A DNA stretch of 64,000 bases, taken from positions 34,184 through 98,183 of the forward strand of contig RAPG01000015.1 of the NCBI GenBank assembly GCA_005239165.1. Reading direction: 5' to 3'. Both the position numbers and the translations under genes were made by a program. Origin of the DNA: Allopusillimonas ginsengisoli. Lineage in GTDB: Bacteria; Pseudomonadota; Gammaproteobacteria; Burkholderiales; Burkholderiaceae_B. Of the stretch, positions 27,001 to 34,707 are shown one piece after another; the stretch's first letter is position 1, and the number at the start of each line of letters is the position of its first letter. The notes under the pieces were generated by a model. The model searched no databases. It saw nothing but the letters and a program-made list of their open reading frames with translations, and had not been told where the DNA came from.

Positions 27001-27609
27001 GCTGCCCAGCTCTCGCAGAATGTCTTCGAGGCGTGTGAGATTTTCGCGGGTATCGCCCAGGCGGTTTTCAGTTTCGCGGCGGCGCTCTTTATAGCGCGAG
27101 ACGCCAGCGGCTTCTTCGAGGAAAACGCGCAACTCTTCGGGCCTAGCCTCGATGAGCCGGTTGATCATGCCCTGACCGATAATGGCATAGCCTCGCGTGC
27201 CCAGGCCAGTTCCCAGAAAAATATCGTGGATATCGCGACGCCGAACCTGCTGATTGTTTACGAGATAGCTACTGGTTCCGTCGCGCGTCAGCACACGGCG
27301 CACCGCGATTTCTGAGTACGCGCTCCATTGCCCGGCAGCACGCCCTTCGCTGTTGTCGAATACGAGCTCGACAGACGCCCTGGCAGCAGGCTTGCGGTTA
27401 CCGGAGCCATTAAAGATGACGTCTTGCATGGACTCACCACGCAGCTCGGACGCACGCGTTTCACCCAGCACCCAGCGTACTGCATCGATGATATTTGATT
27501 TGCCACAACCGTTAGGGCCCACTACACCCACCAACTGGCTGGGCGTGGGAATTACTGTCGGTTCGACAAAGGATTTAAAACCGGCGAGTTTTATCTGGGT
27601 GAGGCGCAC
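24085..27609 (-). CDS. smc: Chromosome segregation ATPase SMC
   Basis: Core of the condensin-like complex that organises the chromosome. 1174 residues from the GTG at 27609, giving (M)RLTQIKLAGFKSF, the standard SMC start; a longer frame from another GTG adds nine residues. The N-terminal Walker A is GPNGCGKSN (about 34-42). Two long coiled coils flank a hinge near 500-660. The C-terminal head carries the ABC signature LLSGGEKALTA and Walker B FCLLDEVDAPLDDAN. First gene of smc-zipA-ligA and divergent from lplT. Antisense open frames here are shadows of the coiled coil. Confidence 0.96.
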   Translation of the reverse strand: MRLTQIKLAGFKSFVEPTVIPTPSQLVGVVGPNGCGKSNIIDAVRWVLGETRASELRGESMQDVIFNGSGNRKPAARASVELVFDNSEGRAAGQWSAYSEIAVRRVLTRDGTSSYLVNNQQVRRRDIHDIFLGTGLGTRGYAIIGQGMINRLIEARPEELRVFLEEAAGVSRYKERRRETENRLGDTRENLTRLEDILRELGSQLEKLESQAEVAQQYRSLQEEGEQKQHALWLQKESKAKEDQKAKFLEIERAQTELEAAMAGLRAGESALESRRQAHYAASDAVHAAQGLLFEAGAQVSRLEAEIRHVVDARNRLQTRRSQLQVQMQEWADQQTHCTEQIAQAQADLEEAAARTEEARARADQAQGSLPDIESRVRAAAASRDQMRIALAKVEQELALVGQAQRDADRQIQALELRQERLEQELGSMDTPDQLELERLAGDRTAMEEQLEEAQGQLLEIEERLPELDSTRQDAHTTARDEAQAVARLDARLAALTRLQEDVQKQGALEPWLQHHELAGLGRLWQKLHIEEGWETALESVLRERMAGLELRQLEHARAFAANAPPARLAFYQLPVPGPAPALMAGAEPLAGLLRITDPELRALLNDWLRDVYVCTDVTKALSMRAELPPGGLYVVKEGHLVEQHSIRFYAPDSEQAGMLARQQEIEHLRRDVKARQLIADQMLGTAARADTAYQQMAQSQGPARQRVAELTQRLHDIQLRHSRLKQQAEQSSDRTRRIHEELAEIKAQTEELLASKEEAEARFELLDGQLAEHQTLFADAEMSGEDLQAQAEAARQALREVERAVQESEYTERTLQSRIVDLKRNLQLAGDQGQRAHAELEGLQGELFELDASAAQAGLQDAIELRAEREEALNQARIELDNLAAQLRSADEQRVELERSLEPRRARIMELQLQEQAARLAVEQFAEQIDAHEVERTQLSQLLEGRPDEWRRTSWLQSEVQRISRLVEGLGAVNLAALDELTTARERKGFLDAQHQDLISAIETLEDAIRKIDRETRELLQNTFDIVNGHFGELFPKLFGGGEARLSITGDEILDAGVQVMAQPPGKRNSTIHLLSGGEKALTATALVFALFKLNPAPFCLLDEVDAPLDDANTERYANLVRSMSEQTQFLFISHNKIAMQMARQLVGVTMQEQGVSRIVAVDIESALQLADA

Positions 27610-27864
27610 AATAAGCGAACGATAAAAAATCGACACCCGCTGTCAAACGGGGCTGCCGCGTGATCGGGATAGGTGCAACTGGCAGATTATCCTGCCAGCA
27701 TAACCGGTTCGTATGATAACGCACCTTGGCACCCGTACAGGCCAAACTACAAAACACGTTATTATTTTCTGTCTTAGGGTAAGCTCGGCGCTATACTCGG
27801 GACAATTTTTGGCCCTTGCTCTGTGCAGCACGGGCCCAGGCAGCAATCGCAACGAGACTTTCCA

Positions 27865-29178
27865 TTGAAAAAAGGCTTTTATCTGGTCATGGCAGCCCAG
27901 GCGTTATCGTCTGTGGCAGACAACGCCTTGCTCATTGCCGCCATTGCACTGATCGCTGATCTGCAGGGGCCGCACTGGATGGCACCCATGATGAAATGGT
28001 GGTTTGCGCTGGCGTATGTTGCACTGGCCGCGTTTGTGGGCGCTTTCTCAGATGCCTACCCCAAAGGGCGGGTTATGTTCATCACCAATGCCGTCAAGAT
28101 CTGCGGCTGCTTGCTGATGTTCAATTACCAGTCTTTCGGGTTCGACCACAACAACCAGTTGCTGCTGGTTTTTGCTGCCTACACGCTGGTCGGCGTCGGG
28201 GCAGCAGCCTATTCACCGGCCAAATACGGCATTGTTACTGAAATGCTGCCACCAGAGCTCCTGGTAAAAGGAAATAGCTGGATCGAAGGCCTGACTGTAC
28301 TGTCCGTCATTATCGGGACGGTGGTGGGCGGCCTGCTCATCAGCCCATACGTCTCTGACGCCCTGCTGTCCCATGTCTGGTTAAGCCGCCTGGTACAGAC
28401 CCGCACTGAGGCCGCTATCTTTGTCATCGCGCTGGTATACCTCCTGGCTGCGCTGACCAATCTGCTCATCCCGCGTACCAATGTGCAATACCCCAAACAA
28501 CAGACCAACCCGGTCAGACTGTTGCGAACCTTTACGGGCTACGTCAAGGTGCTGTGGAGCGACAAGCTGGGGCAGATCTCGCTGGCAGTGACCACACTGT
28601 TCTGGGGAGCCGGTGCTACCCTGCAGTTTATCGTCATCGAATGGGGTGCCCGCCATCTGGGTTATCGACTGGATCAGGCGTCGCTGCTCATGGGCGTGGC
28701 CGCATTGGGCACTGTAGGCGGGTCTATATTGGCAGGCCGGGTGCCTCTTAAGCGCGCACTTTCGGTGTTACCCATGGGCGTACTCATGGGCTTTGCCGTC
28801 ATGCTCATGACGTTGGTGCATGATCGCTGGGCGGTGTACAGCGTGCTGCTGCTTATCGGCGCACTGTCAGGTTTTTTTGTGGTGCCCATGAATGCGATGA
28901 TCCAGCATCGCGGTCATGTATTGCTTTCAGCGGGCCATTCTATCGCGGTGCAAAACTTTAACGAGCAATTGAACATTCTGCTGATGCTGACCTTTTATAG
29001 CCTGCTGCTGTGGATGCGTTTGCCCATAAATGCCATCATCATTATTTTCGGTATGTTGGTGGCCTCGTTGATGCTGGTGATTATGCGATGGAACAAAATT
29101 AACCATCGCGAAAACCCCGGGCTCGAAAACACCATCGGGCAACACGGGCACGGTCAGGCCCTGCGACGCGCCAGGTAG
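27865..29178 (+). CDS. lplT: Lysophospholipid transporter LplT
   Basis: Major-facilitator-type flippase that moves lysophospholipids across the inner membrane for re-acylation. About 437 residues and 12 membrane helices. The family starts MKKGFYxxMAAQ, which here corresponds to a TTG at 27865 (KKGFYLVMAAQALSSVADNALL); an in-frame GTG at 27823 would add 14 residues. YSPAKYGIVTEMLPPELLVKGNSWIEG and FFVVPMNAMIQHRGH are conserved segments. No fused acyltransferase (Aas) is present. Convergent with the uracil-DNA glycosylase gene, with only 16 bases between stops. Confidence 0.9.
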   Translation: MKKGFYLVMAAQALSSVADNALLIAAIALIADLQGPHWMAPMMKWWFALAYVALAAFVGAFSDAYPKGRVMFITNAVKICGCLLMFNYQSFGFDHNNQLLLVFAAYTLVGVGAAAYSPAKYGIVTEMLPPELLVKGNSWIEGLTVLSVIIGTVVGGLLISPYVSDALLSHVWLSRLVQTRTEAAIFVIALVYLLAALTNLLIPRTNVQYPKQQTNPVRLLRTFTGYVKVLWSDKLGQISLAVTTLFWGAGATLQFIVIEWGARHLGYRLDQASLLMGVAALGTVGGSILAGRVPLKRALSVLPMGVLMGFAVMLMTLVHDRWAVYSVLLLIGALSGFFVVPMNAMIQHRGHVLLSAGHSIAVQNFNEQLNILLMLTFYSLLLWMRLPINAIIIIFGMLVASLMLVIMRWNKINHRENPGLENTIGQHGHGQALRRAR

Positions 29179-29194
29179 CCCTGCAGCACACTAC

Positions 29195-30175
29195 TCAAAC
29201 CAATGCTTTGGCCAGGTTCAGATCTTGCCAGACATCCGCCTTGTGCTGTGGCCGCATAAGCAAGGACGCCGGGTGGTGAGTAACAATAACCGGAATCTCC
29301 TGCCCGGCTTCATTGACAAAGCGATGGACGTGGCCGCGCAACGTATCGAGTTCGGCTTCAGAACCTAATACCGACTGGGCCGCCACACGCCCCAGCACCA
29401 AAATACGCGCCGGCTTCAACAGCGTAATCTGACGCTGCAAGTATGGCATGCAGGCTGCAATCTCTTCAGGCGCAGGAGGACGATTGCCCAATGGCCTGCA
29501 TTTCACCAGATTAGTGAAAAATATGGGTGAGTCAGGCGATATGCCTATGGATGCAAGCATGGCCTGCAGCAAGATACCGGCCTTGCCCTGAAAGGGCAAG
29601 CCCTCACGATCGTCATAGTCGCCAGGCGCTTCTCCCACGACCAGCCAATCAGGAGACTGCGCCATACCCGCGCCAAATACGGCCTGACTACGCCCCTGAT
29701 GTAGCTCGCAAGCCTTGCATACGGCGATACTTGCCTGCAGAGCATCCCAGGTGTGTGGAATGTCTTGCGGCGGGCGAGGCGGCGGTGGTGCAGCAACCTC
29801 AGCGGGCACTTTGGCCGGACCAGCGCCCGACTTGAGCGCGGCGAAGGCTTCATCGCGGGCAGCCATGGCATCCGCAGTGTGCCTGGCCGTCACTGTATCA
29901 CCGGGACCAGCCTGGCCTGATCCGGCCCGGTTTTGAGCAGCCCCGGCACCAAGACTGGGCGCATGGCTCAGGTTACGGGCCGCCTCAGCACCAGCCGCAG
30001 AGTCGGGCGCTGATGTCGCCGAACTGGCTGACTGGCCGCCCTGCGTGGAATGCGCTTCTGCGGCTGCCCCGCCGAAAGACCCGGCGTCAGCCACATAATG
30101 GGCCAGCATTTGACGATCTATGCCCAGCTCCTGCAACCAGGCTAGCTGAAGGGCATCAAGCCTGGGTGCATTCAA
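29195..30175 (-). CDS. Family 4 uracil-DNA glycosylase with long N-terminal linker
   Basis: Excises uracil from DNA. The C-terminal half (about 145-326) is a type-4 UDG with [4Fe-4S] ligands Cys153, Cys156, Cys226 and Cys242; the last three have the same spacing as in the thermophilic family members. GEAPGDYDDREGLPFQGKAG (181-200) is the water-activating and uracil pocket motif; HPASLL (301-306) is the second catalytic motif. Residues 1-30 form a small conserved helix pair; residues about 35-140 are an Ala/Gly/Ser/Pro-rich linker. The ATG overlaps the stop of the tsaB-rimI fusion by four bases. The order tsaB-rimI-udg suggests one operon. Confidence 0.92.
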   Translation of the reverse strand: MNAPRLDALQLAWLQELGIDRQMLAHYVADAGSFGGAAAEAHSTQGGQSASSATSAPDSAAGAEAARNLSHAPSLGAGAAQNRAGSGQAGPGDTVTARHTADAMAARDEAFAALKSGAGPAKVPAEVAAPPPPRPPQDIPHTWDALQASIAVCKACELHQGRSQAVFGAGMAQSPDWLVVGEAPGDYDDREGLPFQGKAGILLQAMLASIGISPDSPIFFTNLVKCRPLGNRPPAPEEIAACMPYLQRQITLLKPARILVLGRVAAQSVLGSEAELDTLRGHVHRFVNEAGQEIPVIVTHHPASLLMRPQHKADVWQDLNLAKALV

Positions 30176-31509
30176 TGTTTTGCCTCCGACTGCCCAGAAA
30201 CGCCTGACTGCAGCATTGTCAACGGTTTGTCGTTAGCATCTGCAGGCGTTTGCAGGACCAGATTTTTCTGCATAACCAGCCCGTCTTCGCGCTCGCCACG
30301 GCCAGCCGGGTAATATGCTTTGCGAGTGGCGATCACCTGGAAGCCCAGGCTCTCATAAATCGTGATGGCATTTCCATTAGACGGGCGTACCTCAAGCAGC
30401 AAAGCAGGCAGCCCACTCTCGCGCGCACGCTGCTCACAGTGCTCAAGCAGCATGTGGCCAATGCCGTGACGCTGGCAGTCGGGACGCACAGCGACAACCA
30501 GTACATGCGCGACATCGGGCGCATGCATGGCCATGTAAAACCCGACAACAGCCCCGCCTTGCCTGGCAACCCAGCCAGAATAGCCGGCCTCCAGCCCATC
30601 GGCAAAATTGCCACGTGACCACGGAAACGACTGGACTGATCGCTCAATATCAGCGACCGCATTGAGATCATTGTGCCCCATCCGCTCAATAACGGCCTGA
30701 CCGATACTGTGGGCAGCATCCACCTGTACCAGCGCCGGCGCCCGCGGGTTGCCGCCAGCGCCTTCCTGGCGTTCGGCGGTGGTAAAGGCAACCTTGTCAC
30801 GCACATACAAAGGTGCGGCCAGATCGGGAGAAACCACCCTTCCTGCATGCCAGTCACGCAGCGCCAGGCGGGCAACACCCTCAGCGCTGGCCCGCAGCGC
30901 CGGCCCCACCGAAAGCCAGACACGCTGCTGCTCCAGCAAGACCAATGCAGGGTACTCGGCCAGCGCATCACCCAGCAGCCTGATGCCGCCGCTAGGATGG
31001 CCTGCTGACCTGTACGCCTGATCAAGCCATGTGCCAACGTCTTCAACGGTGAGCAGCACGGGTGGCTGCAAGACCCTCCATTCGTGCAGGCCTTCCGGGC
31101 CGTAGGCGGCCAGATAAACCTCACCCATGCGCGCGTCCTGGACCACGACCCGAATTACGGTGGGCGAGTCGCCTCGCGCCGCGTGATCCTGGTCAGCCAC
31201 TGCAAGCAGCGACGGTACTGGAATAACCGGGAGGTCAAGCGCAAACGCCATGCCTTGTGTCACCCCGCAGGCGACGCGCAGCCCTGTAAAACCGCCCGGC
31301 CCCTGGCCATATGCAACGGTTGACAGCTGGTTGCGCTGGACCCCTGCCCGCGCAAGCACCTCGTCTATCATGGGCAGCAAACGTTCGGCATGCTCAGCCG
31401 TGGCGTCATGGCCCGCAGACTGAACGCAGACCTCGCCTTGCTTTTCTGAAAGAAGGGCCACGCCACAAAGGCTGGAGGAAGTCTCTAGAGCGAGAATATG
31501 CAGTGTCAT
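30172..31509 (-). CDS. TsaB-RimI fusion: tRNA t6A factor and ribosomal protein N-acetyltransferase
   Basis: 445 residues from the ATG at 31509 (MTLHILALETSSSLCG); an upstream in-frame start adds 46 residues without likeness. Residues 1-245 are TsaB, the ASKHA-fold partner of TsaD needed for threonylcarbamoyl-A37 in tRNA (LALETSS, YGQGPGGFTGLRVACGVTQGMA). Residues about 270-420 are a GNAT acetyltransferase of the RimI type, with the acetyl-CoA loop RPDCQRHGIGHMLL (342-355) and NAITIYESLGF (380-390); RimI acetylates the N-terminus of S18. The Pro/Ala-rich joint lies near 245-265. Such fusions are known in some relatives. A 25-residue polar tail ends the protein. Confidence 0.93.
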   Translation of the reverse strand: MTLHILALETSSSLCGVALLSEKQGEVCVQSAGHDATAEHAERLLPMIDEVLARAGVQRNQLSTVAYGQGPGGFTGLRVACGVTQGMAFALDLPVIPVPSLLAVADQDHAARGDSPTVIRVVVQDARMGEVYLAAYGPEGLHEWRVLQPPVLLTVEDVGTWLDQAYRSAGHPSGGIRLLGDALAEYPALVLLEQQRVWLSVGPALRASAEGVARLALRDWHAGRVVSPDLAAPLYVRDKVAFTTAERQEGAGGNPRAPALVQVDAAHSIGQAVIERMGHNDLNAVADIERSVQSFPWSRGNFADGLEAGYSGWVARQGGAVVGFYMAMHAPDVAHVLVVAVRPDCQRHGIGHMLLEHCEQRARESGLPALLLEVRPSNGNAITIYESLGFQVIATRKAYYPAGRGEREDGLVMQKNLVLQTPADANDKPLTMLQSGVSGQSEAKH

Positions 31510-31763
31510 AGAAAGCCATTTTATACGGGGATGCCGTTCCTGCGGCCTGGTGTGACCAAATGCTCGCCTGCGGGGGTTCACAAGAGTACACTGATGCGTA
31601 ACCAACCAGTTCGGGCCCATACTGGCGCACCAAACGACCGCAAGCATTATTAATTAGCGCGGTTTCCTCGCCCGCACTGATGCCTTGACCGCCCAATAAT
31701 TAGTTGAAAAGCACAATTAAAGACATTGTTGAACACAAGGCGGCACCGGTGATATCTGCTATT

Positions 31764-31887
31764 TGTAACAGTCGGCCCCGGCTATCGTGCATTTACTTCA
31801 CAAAAATGTAACACTGAAATCGACGAATCAATTAAGATGTAATTTGTTGCTACGCGCCCCTGTACGGGTTTCCTCTACCCTGTTACA
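31764..31887. promoter_or_regulatory. Three TGTTACA-type sites upstream of ompR
   Basis: TGTAACA occurs at 31764-31770 and 31807-31813, and TGTTACA at 31881-31887. The second, read on the minus strand, and the third both extend to TGTTACATTTT. This resembles OmpR-type half sites (GTTACA with A/T-rich flank), so autoregulation of ompR is plausible. The rest of the 31510-31896 gap holds no recognised gene; a promoter for the divergent tsaB-rimI gene must lie near 31510-31560. Confidence 0.45.
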
Positions 31888-31896
31888 TTTTCCACC

Positions 31897-32631
31897 ATGA
31901 ATACTCAGAACCAAACGCTCTCTCGCAAAATTCTTATCGTCGATGACGATCCCCGTCTGCGTGATCTGCTGCGCCGCTATCTTACTGAGCAGGGTTTTAA
32001 CGTCTTTGTCGCCGAAGACGCCAAAGAAATGGGCAAGCTGTGGCAACGCGAACACTTCGACCTGCTCGTACTTGACCTGATGCTGCCTGGTGAAGACGGC
32101 CTGTCGATCTGTCGGCGGCTGCGTGGCGGTCACGACAACACGCCCATTATCATTCTTACCGCCAAGGCCGAAGAAATCGACCGTATTGTTGGCCTCGAAA
32201 TGGGTGCCGACGATTATTTGTCCAAACCCTTCAACCCGCGCGAGCTGCTCGCCAGGGTCAATGCCATTTTGCGCCGCCGCGGCACAGAAGAGCACCCCGG
32301 AGCACCCAGCCAGGAAAACGAATCCATCGAATTCGGTCCCTATGTGCTTAACCTCTCCACACGTACGCTTATGCGCAACGAAGAGCAGGTGCCCATCACG
32401 ACTGGTGAGTTTTCTGTACTCAAGGTGTTTGCACGCCATCCAAAAATACCGCTGTCGCGCGACAAGCTCATGGAGCTGGCACGAGGCCGCGAATACGAAG
32501 CATTCGACCGCAGTCTTGATGTGCAAATTTCCCGTCTGCGCAAACTGATAGAGCCTAATCCTTCCAAACCCGTCTTTATCCAGACGGTATGGGGGCTGGG
32601 ATACGTCTTCGTACCTGACGGAGGCAACTGA
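31897..32631 (+). CDS. ompR: OmpR-family response regulator (RisA-like)
   Basis: 244 residues. The receiver domain has the acidic pocket Asp16-Asp17-Asp18, the phosphorylated Asp60 (LLVLDLMLPGEDG), Thr88 and Lys110. The C-terminal winged helix of the OmpR/PhoB class includes ITTGEFSVLKVFARHP, DRSLDVQISRLRKLIE and QTVWGLGYVFVPDGG. It is very close to E. coli OmpR in the recognition region and corresponds to RisA of Bordetella. The sensor kinase gene follows after 31 bases. Expected to control porins and osmotic or envelope functions, and perhaps itself. Confidence 0.95.
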   Translation: MNTQNQTLSRKILIVDDDPRLRDLLRRYLTEQGFNVFVAEDAKEMGKLWQREHFDLLVLDLMLPGEDGLSICRRLRGGHDNTPIIILTAKAEEIDRIVGLEMGADDYLSKPFNPRELLARVNAILRRRGTEEHPGAPSQENESIEFGPYVLNLSTRTLMRNEEQVPITTGEFSVLKVFARHPKIPLSRDKLMELARGREYEAFDRSLDVQISRLRKLIEPNPSKPVFIQTVWGLGYVFVPDGGN

Positions 32632-32662
32632 TCATTCGCCGGCGCACTAAGCTGGCAGCGTA

Positions 32663-34057
32663 ATGCCTCAAACACCTACAGCAAAAGCGAAGCGCGCGCC
32701 GCGCCTTCGCCTCGGCCTGTTCAGCCGCTCCTTTCTGCTTCTGGCCGCCCTGATGCTGGTCAGTCTGGGGGCGTGGCTGCAGGTCTTTTTCAGCATGGAA
32801 GAAGGCCCTAGGGCCATCCAGATGGCCCAGCGCGTCGCTACGGCGGTCAGCGTTACCCGCTCGGCCCTCATTTACGCGCCACCCAGCGTACGGCCCGCCC
32901 TTTTGCTCGACCTCGCCACCAAAGAAAGCCTGCGTGTACAGCCTCGGGATGAGGCCGACACGCTGGAGCCATTGCCTGACTCCAATTACTGGAACCACGT
33001 TGCCGAAGAAGTGCATTCACGGCTGGGCGGTGAAACCAATGTCATGTGGAGCGTCAATGGTGTGGCTGGCATCTGGGTCAGCTTTGAAATCAATACAGAC
33101 CAATACTGGCTGGTTTTTGACCGCGAGCAGCTGGGTCTGACCGCCGGCCCCGAATGGCTGGGCTGGGGCGCTACCGCGCTGCTGCTCGCCCTCATTGGTG
33201 CTGCGGTAAGCGTACGTTTCGTCAACCGTCCGCTCGCGCGCCTGGGCAATGTGGCGCGCCAATTGGCTCGTGGCGAAACCCCCACCCCTTTGCCAGAAAA
33301 AGGTCCTATCGAGATCCGGGACATGAATGTGGCCTTTAATCGCATGGCGCGCGATATCCGGCAGGCTGAAGCCGACCGTGAAATCATGCTCGCGGGCATC
33401 TCGCATGACTTGCGCACGCCGCTGGCCCGCATGAGGCTGGAGATCGAGCTGAGCAATGTCACTGACGAAACCCGCCAGGCCATCGACGAAGACCTGGCCC
33501 AGATCGATCACACCATCGACCAATTGATGGAGTATGCCCGTCCGGCCGGGCGGGCTCCCGAACAAGGCATTGACGTGTCATCCGTATTGGGCGAATTGCT
33601 GGAACGCGAGCGCAGCCACACCGAATCGTTGGGCGGCATTCTGACAGGCTCCATAGAACCCGGCCTGTATGCCAAGATCAATGCGTACGACCTTAAACGC
33701 GTCGTCAGCAATCTTATTGAGAACGCCCGGCGCTACGGGCGCTCTCGCTCCGATGATACGGTCCGAGTACAACTTGTAGCAAGGCAACAAGGCAATGTTC
33801 TGGCCATCGAGGTAAAAGACCAGGGCTCAGGCATAGCGCCTACCGACATTCAGCGTCTATTGCGCCCTTTTTCACGCGGTGAATCGGCACGCACCGGTGT
33901 AAGCGGTGCGGGCCTGGGCCTGGCCATTGTCGAACGTCTGTTGGGGCAGGTAGGCGGCCAGCTCGAACTGCTGCCCGCACCGGGAGGCGGGCTTGTTGCA
34001 CGTATAGAACTGCCCAAAGCTCGTATCAGAAGTTTTCCATCAGACAATCAAAGCTGA
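32663..34057 (+). CDS. envZ: EnvZ-family sensor histidine kinase (RisS-like)
   Basis: 464-residue inner-membrane kinase, partner of the OmpR-type regulator. Two membrane helices (about 22-45 and 165-187) flank a periplasmic domain of about 120 residues; a HAMP domain follows. The phosphorylated His248 is in AGISHDLRTPLARMRLE, with N box NLIENARRYG, G1 DQGSGIAP and G2 SGAGLGLAIVERLL. Only envelope signals can be guessed from the architecture. Confidence 0.94.
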   Translation: MPQTPTAKAKRAPRLRLGLFSRSFLLLAALMLVSLGAWLQVFFSMEEGPRAIQMAQRVATAVSVTRSALIYAPPSVRPALLLDLATKESLRVQPRDEADTLEPLPDSNYWNHVAEEVHSRLGGETNVMWSVNGVAGIWVSFEINTDQYWLVFDREQLGLTAGPEWLGWGATALLLALIGAAVSVRFVNRPLARLGNVARQLARGETPTPLPEKGPIEIRDMNVAFNRMARDIRQAEADREIMLAGISHDLRTPLARMRLEIELSNVTDETRQAIDEDLAQIDHTIDQLMEYARPAGRAPEQGIDVSSVLGELLERERSHTESLGGILTGSIEPGLYAKINAYDLKRVVSNLIENARRYGRSRSDDTVRVQLVARQQGNVLAIEVKDQGSGIAPTDIQRLLRPFSRGESARTGVSGAGLGLAIVERLLGQVGGQLELLPAPGGGLVARIELPKARIRSFPSDNQS

Positions 34058-34136
34058 TGTTCGCGTAGAATCGAATAGAATTTCATGTCAGAGGCAAGCA
34101 CATCGCTGTGCCTGACACTACGCAATCAGGACCTTT

Positions 34137-34685
34137 ATGAAAACCATAGGCGATAAACTTGAACCCTTTAAAGTAGCAGGCGTTAAACCGGGCTTCACCC
34201 AGCACGAAGAAAACGGCATGTCCGCACTTGAAGAAATCACCGAAAGTTCGTTTCCAGGCAAGTGGAAAGTCATTTATTTTTATCCCAAAGACTTTTCCTT
34301 TGTCTGCCCAACCGAAATCGTGGGGTTTAACAACCTGACTGCCGACTTCGACGAGCGCGATACGGTGCTCATGGGTGGTTCCAGTGATAACGAGTTTGTA
34401 AAGCTGGCCTGGCGTCGCGAGCACCCTGATCTGGCCGTGGTAACCCATTACCAGTTTGGCGACACCAGCGGCGCACTTATTGACCAATTAGGTATACGCG
34501 ACAAAACTGACGGCTGCGCCTTCCGGGCCACGTTTATTGTCGACCCCGACAATATCATTCAGCATGTCTCGGTCAACAACCACAACGTAGGCCGCAACCC
34601 CGAAGAAATCCTGCGCCTGCTCGATGGGCTGCAAACCGAGAGGCTGTGCCCGTGCAATCGCGCCGTAGGCGGTGACACGCTTTAA
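34137..34685 (+). CDS. AhpC/TSA-family peroxiredoxin
   Basis: 182-residue peroxiredoxin that reduces hydrogen peroxide, organic peroxides or peroxynitrite. The peroxidatic Cys57 is in FSFVCPTEIVGF. The C-terminal LCPCNRAVGGDTL carries Cys171 and Cys173, like the actinobacterial AhpC that is recycled by AhpD, rather than the EVCPANW tail of enteric AhpC; no ahpD or ahpF gene is next to it. An AGGA ribosome binding site stands before the ATG. It follows envZ by 79 bases on the same strand and may be co-transcribed, or have its own promoter. Confidence 0.9.
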   Translation: MKTIGDKLEPFKVAGVKPGFTQHEENGMSALEEITESSFPGKWKVIYFYPKDFSFVCPTEIVGFNNLTADFDERDTVLMGGSSDNEFVKLAWRREHPDLAVVTHYQFGDTSGALIDQLGIRDKTDGCAFRATFIVDPDNIIQHVSVNNHNVGRNPEEILRLLDGLQTERLCPCNRAVGGDTL

Positions 34686-34707
34686 TGGCCCGGCTGCCAC
34701 ACGCGTT

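Noticed and set aside
26023..27315. 430-codon plus-strand frame inside smc
   Set aside because: It is antisense to the SMC coiled coil; GC-biased third positions of a long gene create such shadows. No domain is visible.
27643..27852. Short minus-strand frames between smc and lplT
   Set aside because: They lie in the divergent promoter region, share no likeness with known proteins and lack start signals.
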